DNA from: Trichosporon coremiiforme
Lineage: Eukaryota > Basidiomycota > Tremellomycetes > Trichosporonales > Trichosporonaceae
Reading direction: 5' to 3'
NCBI GenBank assembly: GCA_039545355.1
Contig: BCJJ01000032.1
Coordinates: 1 to 64,000, forward strand
Length of the DNA: 64,000 nt
The first letter of the stretch is position 1. Every line of letters starts with the position of its first letter. Below are positions 34,331 through 44,499 of this stretch, in pieces. The notes beneath the pieces were generated by a model that worked only from the letters and a program-made list of their open reading frames with translations, ran no database searches and was not told where the DNA came from. The position numbers and the translations under genes were made by a program.

Positions 34331-36482
34331 TCAAAGCTTCGCCTTCGCCTTCTCGTTCTTCTTGTGCTCCTTGTACAGCTCCTGCACCGTCTTCTTGACC
34401 TCTGTCTTGATGATCTTTCCGTTGTGGTTGCGCGGAAGGAGGTCATCGTACACAACAACGAATACGGGACGAGCGTGGGAGCGGAGACGGCCGTGGGCCG
34501 CTTGCCTGATCTCCTCCGCCGTCGTCTTGGGGGCGCCCGGGCGGAGGGAGATAGCGACAGCGACCTCCTCGCCGAGAATGTCGTGCGGCACAGCAACGGC
34601 AGCGGCTTCACCGACACGGTCATCGAGGAAGACGGCGTTCTCAACCTCCTCGCTCGAGATGTTCTCACCGCCGCGGATGATGATGTCCTTGATGCGGTCG
34701 GCGACGTAGAGGATGCCGTCCTTGATGTATCCGGCGTCGCCGGTGTCGAACCAGCCGTCCTTGTCGAAGGACTTGGCGGTGGCACCGGCGTCGTTGTAGT
34801 ACTCCTTCATGAGGGTCATGCCGCGAGCGAGGATGAGACCCTTCTTTCCATCGGGGAGCGGCTGCTTCGTCTCGATATCCACAATCCTGACCTCAGTCAC
34901 GGGAAGGGCGAACCCGGCACCGGCGGGGTTCTCGATGTAGTCGTTGCCGCCGAAGAGGGTGTGCGCGGCGTTCGTCTCCGTCATGCCCCACGCTGTGAAG
35001 CAGTGAATGTCTGGCCAGCGCGCCTTCACGTCGGAAGCCATGCGCTCCGGCGCCGGCGCTCCGCCGTAACTCGTGCCGAGCAACTGGTGGTCCTTGGGCA
35101 AGTTCGGGCTCTGCATGACCGCAAGCAAGATGGCGGGGACACCCGTCATCGAGTTGATCTTGTACGTCGTCATGAGGCGGACCGCCTCCTCGACGTCCCA
35201 CTTGCGCATTGTCACCATCATGATGCCGTCCTCGAACGCCTTGAGCACGATCGACAGACCAGTAACGTGAAAGAACGGAACGGCCATCAACGTCACGGGC
35301 GGGTCGTCCTTGGGGCCGAAGATCAGCTCCTTAATCATGTCGACGACGTGAGGAGCCATTTGTCCCGCGGCACGCAAACCCATGCGCATGAAGCCAGCAG
35401 TTCCAGACACAATTGAATGGAGCGAGGCACGCTGCGACGACAGGACGGCCTTGGGGTACCCAGTCGTTCCCGACGTGAAGAAGATGATGCCGTAGGACTC
35501 CGGGGTGAGCTTCTCGACACCGAAGCCGGTACCCTTTATAACGGCGTCCTCGGCCTGCGCACTCGTGCCGAGGTTCTTAAAGTCAATGACATCGACGTGT
35601 TTCTTCTTCTTCAGGTGGTCGACCTTCTGCCAGGAGAAGACGGGGCCAACACCGGCCGCCTTCAGCTTATCGGTCGCAAAGGACAGAGTCGAGCTCGAGA
35701 TGGCGTCGGCAAGCACGATCTTGGGCTGCGTGAGCTTGAGGCAGTGCAGCATCGAGTCGGGCTGGACGGCAGCATTGACAACAACCGGGACGGCGCCGAG
35801 CAGACCGATAGCCGTGAAGGCGATGATCCAGGATGCGTTGTTGTACCCGATGACGGCGACCTTGTCGCCCGTCCGCACTCCGTGGGCAACGAGCCAGGCC
35901 GCGACCGACACGGCCTGCTTCTTGACGTCGGCAAAGAGGTACGTCACGCGCTCGCTGACGGGCGCCGGCTCGGGAGCCGCACAGTTCAGCAGGGGCTTGT
36001 CGGCCCACTCATCGAGCTTGGCCAGGAAGAACGAGCGGAACGACTTGGGCGACTGCGTCTGTCAGCTGACTCTGTCAGAGCATTGCGCATGTCAGCGCGC
36101 GCCGAGCGAAACGCTGGGGCAACGCAATGACAAGGAGGCGCTCGCCGACGGTCTGTGGAATGCTACACGGGGGATGAGCTTCGGCCATTCTTCACCGTCC
36201 CCAGCGCCCCGTGGGGTTCCAGGGAGTCACCGCCGGCCGGCGCCCACTTGCAGCATCCGTGCACTCACGTTCTTCCACACCGTTGTGGGGCGGCCCTTGA
36301 TGTTGACTGTCTCGAGCTCCCAGAGACTGCCGGGCGTGCAGTAGAGCTTGTCGACTGTCCGTCAGCTTTTAGCTGCCCCGTCGTCGTTGCGCGTGTCCGA
36401 AGCTTGCTGGTAGATGGGGCGTATCGCAAGACTCACTTTCGGCAATGGGCAGGGGCACAGGCTTCTCGTCGTCGGCGGACAT
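34331..36482 (-). CDS. AMP-forming acyl-CoA ligase with PTS1 tail
   Basis: ANL-superfamily adenylating enzyme of 617 residues. Exons: 36437-36482, 36269-36354, 34331-36052. It activates a carboxylic acid with ATP and joins it to CoA. The AMP-binding core reads FFTSGTTGYPKAV; downstream are the YGGAPAP, WGMTETNA, GWFDTGDAGY and DRIKDIIIRGGENIS motifs, and the C-terminal lysine segment PRNHNGKIIKTE. The protein ends AKL, a peroxisomal targeting signal type 1. It may be a fatty-acyl or 4-coumarate-type ligase; the substrate pocket cannot be read with certainty. The family call is firm, the substrate is not. Confidence 0.88.
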
Positions 36483-37573
36483 GGTGGACGGTTGATGAGG
36501 GAGTGTCAAAGGCCAGAAACGACGATGCATTCGGGGAATTTATCGACCTGCAGCCGGCTGCCCCAAAACGAAAGAGGAGACTAACCCAAAGCTAAATGTT
36601 GCCGGATCGGATAGAGGAACCAGTAACCGGGCTCGGGCACTTGGGTTTGGACTGACGCAGTCCACTCCTCGAAGCCGTCCTCTCGATCGCGAAGTAAGCT
36701 CGGCGTGGACCAGTCAGTAGTTTCGACGCCGTACAGAGCGCGCATGCTATCACAGACGCCGTGCATGCTGTCTGCGAGCTCCCGGACCAATATTTTGGGA
36801 GCGGTCACGCGCCCAAGATCCCAGAATCCGCTCTCCGTAGATCCGCACCTGGGGTGCCTATTGTTCCTGCAGCCATTTTCGGCCTCCTCCGACTTTTCAT
36901 GCCGAGATACCGAGACGCTGTCAAAGCCCCGTTCTAGTCGACCCAAGCCCGATCCCGAGGTTCTTAACACATCATGCTTAGCACATCAACGCTCTAGCGT
37001 CCCCGTCCGTCAAAGATGGTCTTCTCACCATGCTCGGACGTCTATGACCCACGCACAGGACGGTCGGCGACCGCCGCCGCTGTCCCCCACTATCCCGAAG
37101 ATAAGCGGCCAAGGCCGCCGCCCATCCAGCTGGAGACTATGCCTTACCCCTGTCTATTTACCTCAAGAAACATGGCTAGTATATCGCTCAGGCATGCATG
37201 GAGAACATATCTAACACGCTACGGACCGGGAGAGGTATAAGCGGCGCTGAACCCTCGGCGGGTGGGCTCCACTGCGCTCAGTAGCCTGCGAGTTAGAACC
37301 CGAGTAAGGAGAGCCTCCAGACTAGCTTGCTCTTGCTCCTGGGGAGCTCCACCGACATAGCCGCCGGCTGGCCAGTACACGTGAGGAGCTTGTTTGGTGT
37401 TGTCCATCGCCAGTGACCTGTCCCCACTGATTTCCCTCCCAATCGATGTTTATTGTTGTTTCCAGGCGGATCTGCCTGGATGCACTCATGAAAACAGTGG
37501 TCAAGACATCGCTACGACCCTGCAGAATATAGTGCAGACCCTGGCGTTGCTGTCAGAGCCTTAACAGCTCGTC
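36483..37573. other. intergenic, upstream of the ligase
   Basis: 1.1 kb between the acyl-CoA ligase start and tRNA-Ser. Short open frames occur on both strands, without family signatures or splice-consistent neighbours. Nothing else recognised. Confidence 0.5.
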
Positions 37574-37680
37574 GGCATTGTGGCGGAGTGGTTAACGCGG
37601 TTGACTAGAATGGTCTTCTTCGGAAGAGGTTCAGGAATCAACTTCCTTCGGGAGCGCATGTTCGAATCATGTCAATGTCG
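37574..37680 (+). tRNA. tRNA-Ser(AGA) with 26-base intron
   Basis: Class II tRNA. Acceptor GGCATTG/CAATGTC (one G-T pair), D-stem GCG/CGC, anticodon stem GTTGA/TCAAC, long variable arm and T-stem GCATG/CATGT with loop TTCGAAT. The anticodon AGA is at 37607-37609. The intron is 37611-37636, one base after the anticodon. Confidence 0.93.
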
Positions 37681-37685
37681 TTTTT
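37681..37685 (+). terminator. Pol III T-run behind tRNA-Ser
   Basis: Five T residues follow the discriminator base of the tRNA gene directly, the standard RNA polymerase III terminator. Confidence 0.85.
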
Positions 37686-38568
37686 GGCCTTCTGCGCATG
37701 CTCAGAGCATCATATTGCATCGATTTCGGAGCAGCGAGGGTTGAGGAAAGGAGCGGAAGAGGAAGGGTGGCTTGAAAGCCCTTAACGGCCATTTTCGAGG
37801 CGGTTGAAGGCCGATACGTAATCACGGCGTTCTGCGACGGTCGCAGTGGGTGAGCCCAGGTCTGGGGTACCAGTCAGACCCATTAATACTGCCTAGAGGG
37901 CCAGCAGACAAGCAAGGATGGGGAGAAGACGATGCCGGGTGCAGGTAGGGGTTGGCCACACCTTGACACATGACCCTGAGGACCTAGGAACGGAACCCCT
38001 TGCTGTTTAGAGCACCCAGCAGGGCTCTGAAGCTCTGTTACTGCTCCCACTGGTCCCTTCTGCAGCGCCTCGTGGTGATTGGGAGGATGGGAAGCTGCTC
38101 CGCACCCCGTGTCTTGATAGTGCGTCCTGACACCACACCAGGAGTCAAGTGCCACACCCGGCCGTGATAGCCTCGTGGGGGTTCGCCTTATCTGGTACAA
38201 CGCCCCACCCAACTGTACGCCGTCGTCCCTGCCCGTGACGGGTCTCCCAGCTTCCAGGTGACACAGCTCAGTGCATATGCAGTTGGTGGTTTGATCAAGG
38301 TGACTATGCTTCGCGTTCCGCCCCATGCTCTGACAGGGCAGCCTGATGTGGCCCCGGCCTTCGATACGAAGGGCGTTGCGAATCTGCAACTATCACACGC
38401 AAGGGGCACAACACGACGGACACTCCTTTATCCACGGTGTCACATCCTTATATCCTCCCCTAATCTGCAGTCTGCAAACCATCGCGTAGCTGGTACTGGG
38501 AGCCCTCAGACTTCACGCTTCATCGACTTACAAGGGCGACACCTTTGGAAGCCGGCAGGCTAGCGTTT
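37686..38568. other. unassigned intergenic stretch
   Basis: No gene could be supported. A 168-residue open frame on the minus strand (37883-38389) has no family signature. Near 38523-38540 the plus strand can be read as IDLQGRH, which resembles SDLQGRL inside the micro-exon gene, so the edge of the repeated-module region may reach here. The resemblance is short and could be chance. Confidence 0.35.
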
Positions 38569-39444
38569 GCTGGTCGGTGAGCGGCGTTCGTGTCGCTCAC
38601 TCCAGCTTGCGCCGCCGGTGCGTCCTCCCGCTTGAAAGCCCTTGAAGCGTCTAGCTAACAACAGACTCGTGAGCTGTCGTCTGCCTCTACCGCATGCTGC
38701 CCCTTCACGGCCGGTTTGAGTAACACGCTTATATGGTGGAAGCTCACAGCAGCTGTTCGAGTAGGTCCTGCCAATTCAGCTGTACGCCCTGCAAGGAGCT
38801 GACGAACAGACTGTCATTCAATGCTGATAGTGAGCTGTTTAAAACCTTGCCACAGCTGACAACATCACAGAACGACAACACTGAGCCCATGCAGAGGTCC
38901 CTGCTCTCGCCACAGGATAAGCAGAGAGAAATGAGAAGCTGGGCTCTTGATAGCCAAGATGACGCCAGCCCTCCACCACCCTCCATCAAGCGCTGGTCAG
39001 CTTCTCACCCACTTATCGTCCAGCTGACAACGAGAGGAACACTGTTGGAGGTGTGTTATGGCGCCCATGTCTTAGCTCAGAGCAGCCCGTCCCAGAGTTC
39101 TGATCCGCTTCCTGCTCTGTCTCACTTTGACTGACGGGCAGACAGCGCCTCTGGGCACGGGTCACCACAGGGGTCCATGGCCGAAGCCCGGATTCTAATT
39201 TAGTCAGCTTCATCGAGTGCGGACAAGCTAAATCCAGGGCGCCACGCCGCCTTTCCGCCACCTGCTTTCCGCACTCGACCCGTTGCCAGAGTAGTCGGTG
39301 AGCTATCGGTCTAATGCAGAGATGACATGCAGGTGCCCAGCTTTGAGTTTGTAGCTGCGCAAGCAAGTACCAGCTGACGGCGGCCTTGTCAAACGGACCT
39401 CGAGACACTCTGGTCCGCTCTTTCCTATTGCTGCAGCAATACCC
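38569..39444 (+). other. upstream copy of the micro-exon module (gene 5' part or relic)
   Basis: The same dense GTGAGCT / CTGAC..CAG signals as in the next locus begin here. A putative exon at 38969-38995 reads PPPPSIKRW and is followed by a GTCAGC donor; the exon at 39546-39573, 577 bases on, reads PQPQSIKFW at the same phase with the same donor type. The preceding putative exon encodes NDNTEPMQ. Downstream of the SIKRW exon I could not find a stop-free path to 39445. It is either the 5' part of the micro-exon gene or a decayed tandem copy. Confidence 0.4.
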
Positions 39445-41189
39445 ATGGCCAAGACACGGGACACGCTGCCTTATGGCCCCGACGTGGCGAAGGTGGACAG
39501 TGAGCAGCCTCTGATGACATTGGTGATATCCGAGCTGAACTTCAGGCCCACAACCTCAATCCATCAAGTTCTGGTCAGCTCCATCCCCTCGGTCAAGCTG
39601 ACAAGCAGGCGAGAGACATCCGTCACAGTGAGCTGCTTCAAGCCGATCAACAGCTGACAGCAGCCTATCCTCTCGGCTCTGAGGTCAGCTATGATGTCGC
39701 AATCTAGCTAACATGCAGATCCCCTTCTAATGACGAAGGTGAGCTGATCTACTCCCAGCCTTAGCTGACGACAGTCATCCACCCCCTTCCTAAATGCCCT
39801 GGTCTGCTTCCCTGCACGACAGAGCTGATCGCAGACCTGGGCTATCTCGCTCCCTTTGCATATACATCAGGTGAGCTCCTTCACGCGGTTGTCCCGGCGC
39901 ACAGTAGTTCTGACCCTAGACCTTCAAGGACGGCTACGTTCCCATGTCCAGGCTAACGAGCCAAAACGGCGACGAAGGTGAGCTACTTCGAGGACCACAT
40001 GCGAGCTGTCAACAGTCACAGTCAAGAGCATAGACCGCAACCAACATCCTCGGCTTCTGCCACGAGCAGTGCGGGGTCAGCAGCTGCGTTCTTGATCCCA
40101 GAGCTGACGCCAGCTCATTCGAACAAACCCCAATGCCCCATTGCATGGAGGTCAGCTTCCCAGCCACACTCATCAGCTGATGTGCAGAGATGATGTTTGC
40201 TTCTGTGTGGGTGGGAAGTCTTCAGCCCACGCATTGGCCGACAACAGCACAGCCTTCGAGTCAGCTCCTGAGTCATGTTCTGGCTGAGCCACCTCTAGGG
40301 TGCAGGTGAGCTGTTCAACCCCCGCGTTTCCATCGCTGACGACAGTCACCCAACACCAGCCTGAATGCTGTCAGCTTTCTCGTTCACACGCAGCTGATCC
40401 CATGCTTGGACTGTCTCGCTCTTTCCGCGTAATGATGGAGGTGAGCTATCCCACGCGGTAGATCAAGCTGACAACCGCTCCAGGGACCAGCTAGGTACCT
40501 ATCGCTAGCTGACGGCAGTTCTTGGCCAGATGCCCAGGTCAGCTTATCAACCACTACCGAGCTGGCTAGGAAGGAACGGCGGTGAGGGTGAGCTACCTCG
40601 GCGCTTTCTGCAGCTGACAACCAGTCCCCCAAACGGGAACAGCAGCTTCATGAGTGGTCGATGCCCCAGCTGACCCCAGTTTCTCACCCATGTTTCTCTC
40701 CCATCCTCCGGTATCATTCTCCAGTATACTCGAGTCAGCTCCAAGTCAGCTCCAAGTCAGCTCCAAGTCCACCTGTCGAGCTGACATCCCGAAGCAGGTC
40801 TCTACAGTGTGAGCTCTTTGGCGAGTGTATGAGCTGACACCAGTGCCCACCCCAGATGTCCCAGGTCAACTAGATTCTTGTAGACGAGCTGTACGAGCTG
40901 ACAGGCAGATACCCGACACCCCTTGACGAGCGTAGGCCCTCAGACTATTGTCAGCAGCCCATGCTCCCCAGACAACGTGCAAGGATGACCCGTGAGCTGT
41001 ATCACCATTTCTCTGACGTACAGATACCCCACGACGCAGTGAGCAGCTATGACTCACTCGGTAGCCGACGACAGCCATTCCTTCATTCCTTGCGGCAGTA
41101 GACTTCTTCACAAACTGTGCCAGCTGACCCAGACGAAAGGCAAACGGCAGATGGTAGATGCGATACATGATGCTATGATGGATTTGTGA
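39445..41189 (+). CDS. candidate micro-exon gene, repeated modules, no known family
   Basis: I read about 26 exons of 7-83 bases, giving about 263 residues. Exons from the start: 39445-39499, 39546-39573, 39609-39627, 39664-39683, 39719-39738, 39775-39801, 39835-39870, 39920-39977, 40016-40075, 40114-40150. Then 40190-40210, 40248-40259, 40299-40305, 40346-40369, 40394-40440, 40484-40494, 40519-40537, 40570-40587, 40625-40656, 40680-40710. Last: 40798-40808, 40844-40864, 40909-40991, 41024-41038, 41075-41097, 41133-41189. Introns are mostly 32-49 bases with GTGAGC/GTCAGC donors and CTGAC near the acceptor, like verified introns in this window. Three proposed introns of 23-24 bases (40370, 40495, 40657) are doubtful; the first two keep frame if retained. 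In the last third a second frame, ending at 41170, is also possible. The protein is Ser/Pro-rich; function unknown. Confidence 0.45.
40733..40765. repeat. three tandem copies of AGTCAGCTCCA
   Basis: Three perfect 11-base copies inside a proposed intron of the micro-exon gene. Each copy carries a GTCAGCT donor-like string, so slippage here may have lengthened this intron to 87 bases. Confidence 0.85.
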
Positions 41190-41272
41190 TTTATGCGTTG
41201 CAAGAGGGTTGCTTGGTGGTTGTTGTATTTTCTAGTTTCTTCAGACTGTTCTTCAGACTTTCGCCTGAACGA

Positions 41273-43435
41273 CTAGGCCTGACGGCCACCACCGCCCAGG
41301 ACCAGCTTCTGCCCCTTCTTTCCCTTCTTGCCCTTCTTGGGCTCGGCTGCCAGAGCGGCATCGATGGCCCCGCCCCACGCCTCGTCCACCCGTTCTCGGG
41401 GCGGAACCGAGGACGATGTGCGGTGTTGCAGTGCCCAGCTGAAGGAGGAGCCGTTCTGTTGCTGAGGGGCTTGAGCCGGTGTCGGCGTTGCGGGCTCGGT
41501 CGAAGGGAGCGGGAACGCAGAGGTGGCCTCAGGCGAACCAGACTCGAGACTGCGGGCCAGCGCCATGGCGAGCTCGTGGTCGACGCTCTCTGTTGTGGCG
41601 GAGGGAACGACGCGCTGCTCGGGGTTGCGCGACTTCTCGGCTTCCTCCGCGCGGCGCTTCATCCTGTCCTCGCGGCGGACACGGTCCCGGCGTTTCTGCT
41701 TTCGCGCACGCAGAGCTGTCTGGAACGGCTCGAGCGTCTCGGGCTTCACAATGTGGGACAGGTCCGCTTCGACAAACACCACCTCGGTGCCGACGGGCAG
41801 GTGGGAGAGGTACTTGATGCGCCGGCGGAGGTCGTCCGTGACGGTCGCTGAGTCGTAGCCCGTCGTGGTAAACGAGATCTCAGGCGGGACATTGGCGTAA
41901 GAGCCAAACTCGGCGAGGAGGATGCGGCTGTCGAGCGGGCTCAGGAAGACAGGCGCACCGAGCGACGATTGGTAGAAGTAATACGAGCCCGAGGTCGTCG
42001 GCGTCGAAGGAATGGAAGGCGTAGCAGTCTTCGGTCGCCGTTTGTTCTTCTTCGGCGGCATCGGGTTCGGCTCGACCGGAATATTTGGCGGGACGTGCAC
42101 CGTCGGACCGGCGTACTGGTACCCGCGTGTCGTGTCGAGAAGCTCGATCGGCACCTCGGCAGCCGCCTTGGCCTCCTGGGCCTTCTTCGCCTGCTCCTCC
42201 GCCTTGCGCTCACGCTCGCGCTGCCTCTCGCGCTCACGCTTGGCACCGCCAACGGCTTCACCCCACGCCTCGCGGGCTTCTCCAATTGCGCTGTACACGC
42301 CGTCGGTCATGAGCTCGCCCTTGACCTTCTCCATTTGGCGCTCAATCTTGGCCCTGGCGGCGAGCACAAAGCTGCGGCCGAGCTCGTCACCATTGAGCAA
42401 GTCGTACTCGCCCTGGAGCTCCTTCAGCTCGCGCTTCAGCTCGGACATCATGTACTCGGGCGTCGCGAGCATGAAATGGGCATACGTGAGCACGTCGGGG
42501 AGGAAGTACCATGGCGCCGAGACCGGAGGAATTGCGTCGGATGGCCATGTCGGCGTCGGAGGGAAGGCCATGGATGTCATCTGGGGGCGCTGCAGAAGTC
42601 GCATGTGAATCTTGTGTTGACCGTGCGGTGCCTCGGGTTCAGCGTCAATGGTCTTGGCCTCGTCCATCGTGGGCTCGTGCTCCGAATCCTGTTCGATGAG
42701 GCCGTCGTCGTCGCCCAGTGAGCCCTTCACCATGGTCTCGGCGTCGAGGTATCGCACGCTCTTCAGCATACCCTCATGAATCGAGTCGCCACAGATCGGG
42801 CACGCAGCTGCCCTCGGCACCTCGGACAGCTGGATGAAGTGCAGGATGCACGGGAAACAAAAGATCTGACGTCAGCTACGAGTCCAATCGCTGTAACTTA
42901 CGTGTCCACACTTGGTCATACGTCCGGCGACCGGCTTGGACAAGCAGATCGGGCATGACCTTCCCTGCTTCTCCTCCTCGATCCTGCGGCGCTTCTCGGC
43001 AGCCTCCTCACCGCCGGCATCATCGTCATCATCGTTCTCGGACGCGACATAGCCCTGGGCGACAGAATACGCGCTGAACGTGGGCATGAGTACTTGCAGA
43101 ATATGCGGCCAGTGGAGCGCAATGTCAGGATCGGCAAAGTGCGCCCCGTAGCTGAAACGTTCGTTCGGCTTCATGACAAAGCGGAAACTGGCGTTGACAA
43201 ACTTCTCGCGGGTGAGCGCGCTGCCGCGCCAGGTCTCGCCCTTCCTGCTCCGCCTCGGGGGTCCCGGCACGCCAGATCCGGGTACACCCGCGCCGCGGGC
43301 AGGCATGCTGAAGCCGAGCCATTGGTTCGGGTCGTCATCGTCCATGTCGGCAGCCAACTGGGGCTTGGATTTCGTTCGTGGGCCCTTCCTGTTTCCCTGC
43401 TGGTTCGGACGTCTGGGAGTCTGCGTGTGCGACAT
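41273..43435 (-). CDS. RING-finger protein, RNF10/Mag2-like
   Basis: Likely E3 ubiquitin ligase of 708 residues. Exons: 42902-43435 and 41273-42865; the 36-base intron splits the RING. The finger reads CPICLSKPVAGRMTKCGH, then FCFPCILHF and CPICGD, a RING-HC. Before it is the conserved NASFRFVMKP segment and HWPHILQVLMP; after it come the family's YYFYQ, LSPLDSRILLAEFGSY and HLPVGTEVVFVEADL motifs. A basic helical region (RERERQRERERKAEEQ) lies mid-protein. Human RNF10 and yeast Mag2 act on stalled ribosomes (uS3/uS5 ubiquitination); the same role is inferred. It is convergent with the micro-exon gene. Confidence 0.87.
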
Positions 43436-44499
43436 GGGCGGAGGTGGTGCCGGCGGTGAGTGCGGTGTGAAAGAGCGTTGTTTGGGGGAACCGGCAGATG
43501 AAAGCAGATGGAACGTGTGATCGGGACCGGTGGAGGTCGAATACGAGTCGGGAGTCGGGTGGCGAAAGGTTGCTTATCTGAGACGAAGGCAGACAAACGT
43601 CGATGTCCTTGTGAGGACGGGTATCTCGAAGTGTTGTGACTGGAAACTAGAAGTGAGAGAGACGCTGGGTGATCCGGTATCCGCTCGTGAAAGCGATGTT
43701 GATACGGGTTGAGGAAGAGGAGAAGAAAGGATCGTGATGGCGTTGATAGGGGATTCAGCTAGTCAGCCGGAGTCAGCTAGCTGGAGCGAGCAGACTGGGG
43801 AAGGGCGTGCCTGGGGCTGTCGGGGCTGTCATGACTCGCGCTTACCCGGGGGGTGGACGCGCTTGTACGGTGGATGAGAGCCTGGGAGCTGGGCGCCTGG
43901 CTAGAGGGATGGCGGGATCAGATGAGCCACGTGCGATGGGCGGTCGTAGAGGGCGATGGGTGAGCGCAGTCATCTGCCAGACCTTAATCGTGGGCACTGC
44001 TAAGCGGATGTGCGCGCGGCGGTGGCGCAGCAGGCAAGGTGGCCGGCTCGCGGCTGGCGGGGCTGGGGCCTGCCCGTACCAAAGGACAGAGTGGAGGGAG
44101 GGAGGGCGCTGTCGTAGTCGCCTGCTCTGGAAGCCTGGATCCTGAGCCCGAGTCCACCTGCTGCAGTGACCAAGCTGTACACTCTCTCGTACCTCACCAC
44201 GCCAAGGCGGCCTGCTTTCACTGCCCCGAGCACTGTACATTTCACCTTCTCTCCCTCTCTCTACGACTTGACTTACTCTTGCACACACAGTCGATTGCTC
44301 ACTGCATACCCCTTCCCTTCCGACTGCACCACCACCCGGCTCCATCGTCGCACACCTGTCCGTCATCGACACTACTCTGGACTCTCCGGCCTAATTTGAC
44401 CCCGCCACCCGTCCTGTCCATCGTCCCCTTCTGACACTACCAACTCTTATCACCAACACAACCCCATTCCCATTCCACCCCTTCCCCACCACCATCACC
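43436..44499. other. divergent promoter between RING-finger and Rab5 genes
   Basis: 1.06 kb between two start codons. The 250 bases before the Rab5 start are C/T-rich with CACCAYCACC-like runs, a likely leader. No further gene supported. Confidence 0.5.

Noticed and set aside
37883..38389. 168-residue open frame on the minus strand
   Set aside because: No family motif, no splice-consistent neighbours, and many Cys/His/Gly residues in no regular spacing. It may be chance in GC-rich DNA.
40733..40765. CRISPR-like or satellite array
   Set aside because: The copies are directly adjacent with no spacers, and the genome is fungal.
40909..41170. Alternative 3' end of the micro-exon gene with stop at 41168-41170
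   Set aside because: It avoids the 23-base intron but needs an intron at about 40933-40972 that lacks a CTGAC or CTAAC branch site. I kept the frame ending at 41189, though the choice is not secure.
41969..42721. 250-residue open frame antisense to the RNF10-like gene
   Set aside because: Leu/Arg-rich shadow of the sense exon with no independent motif.
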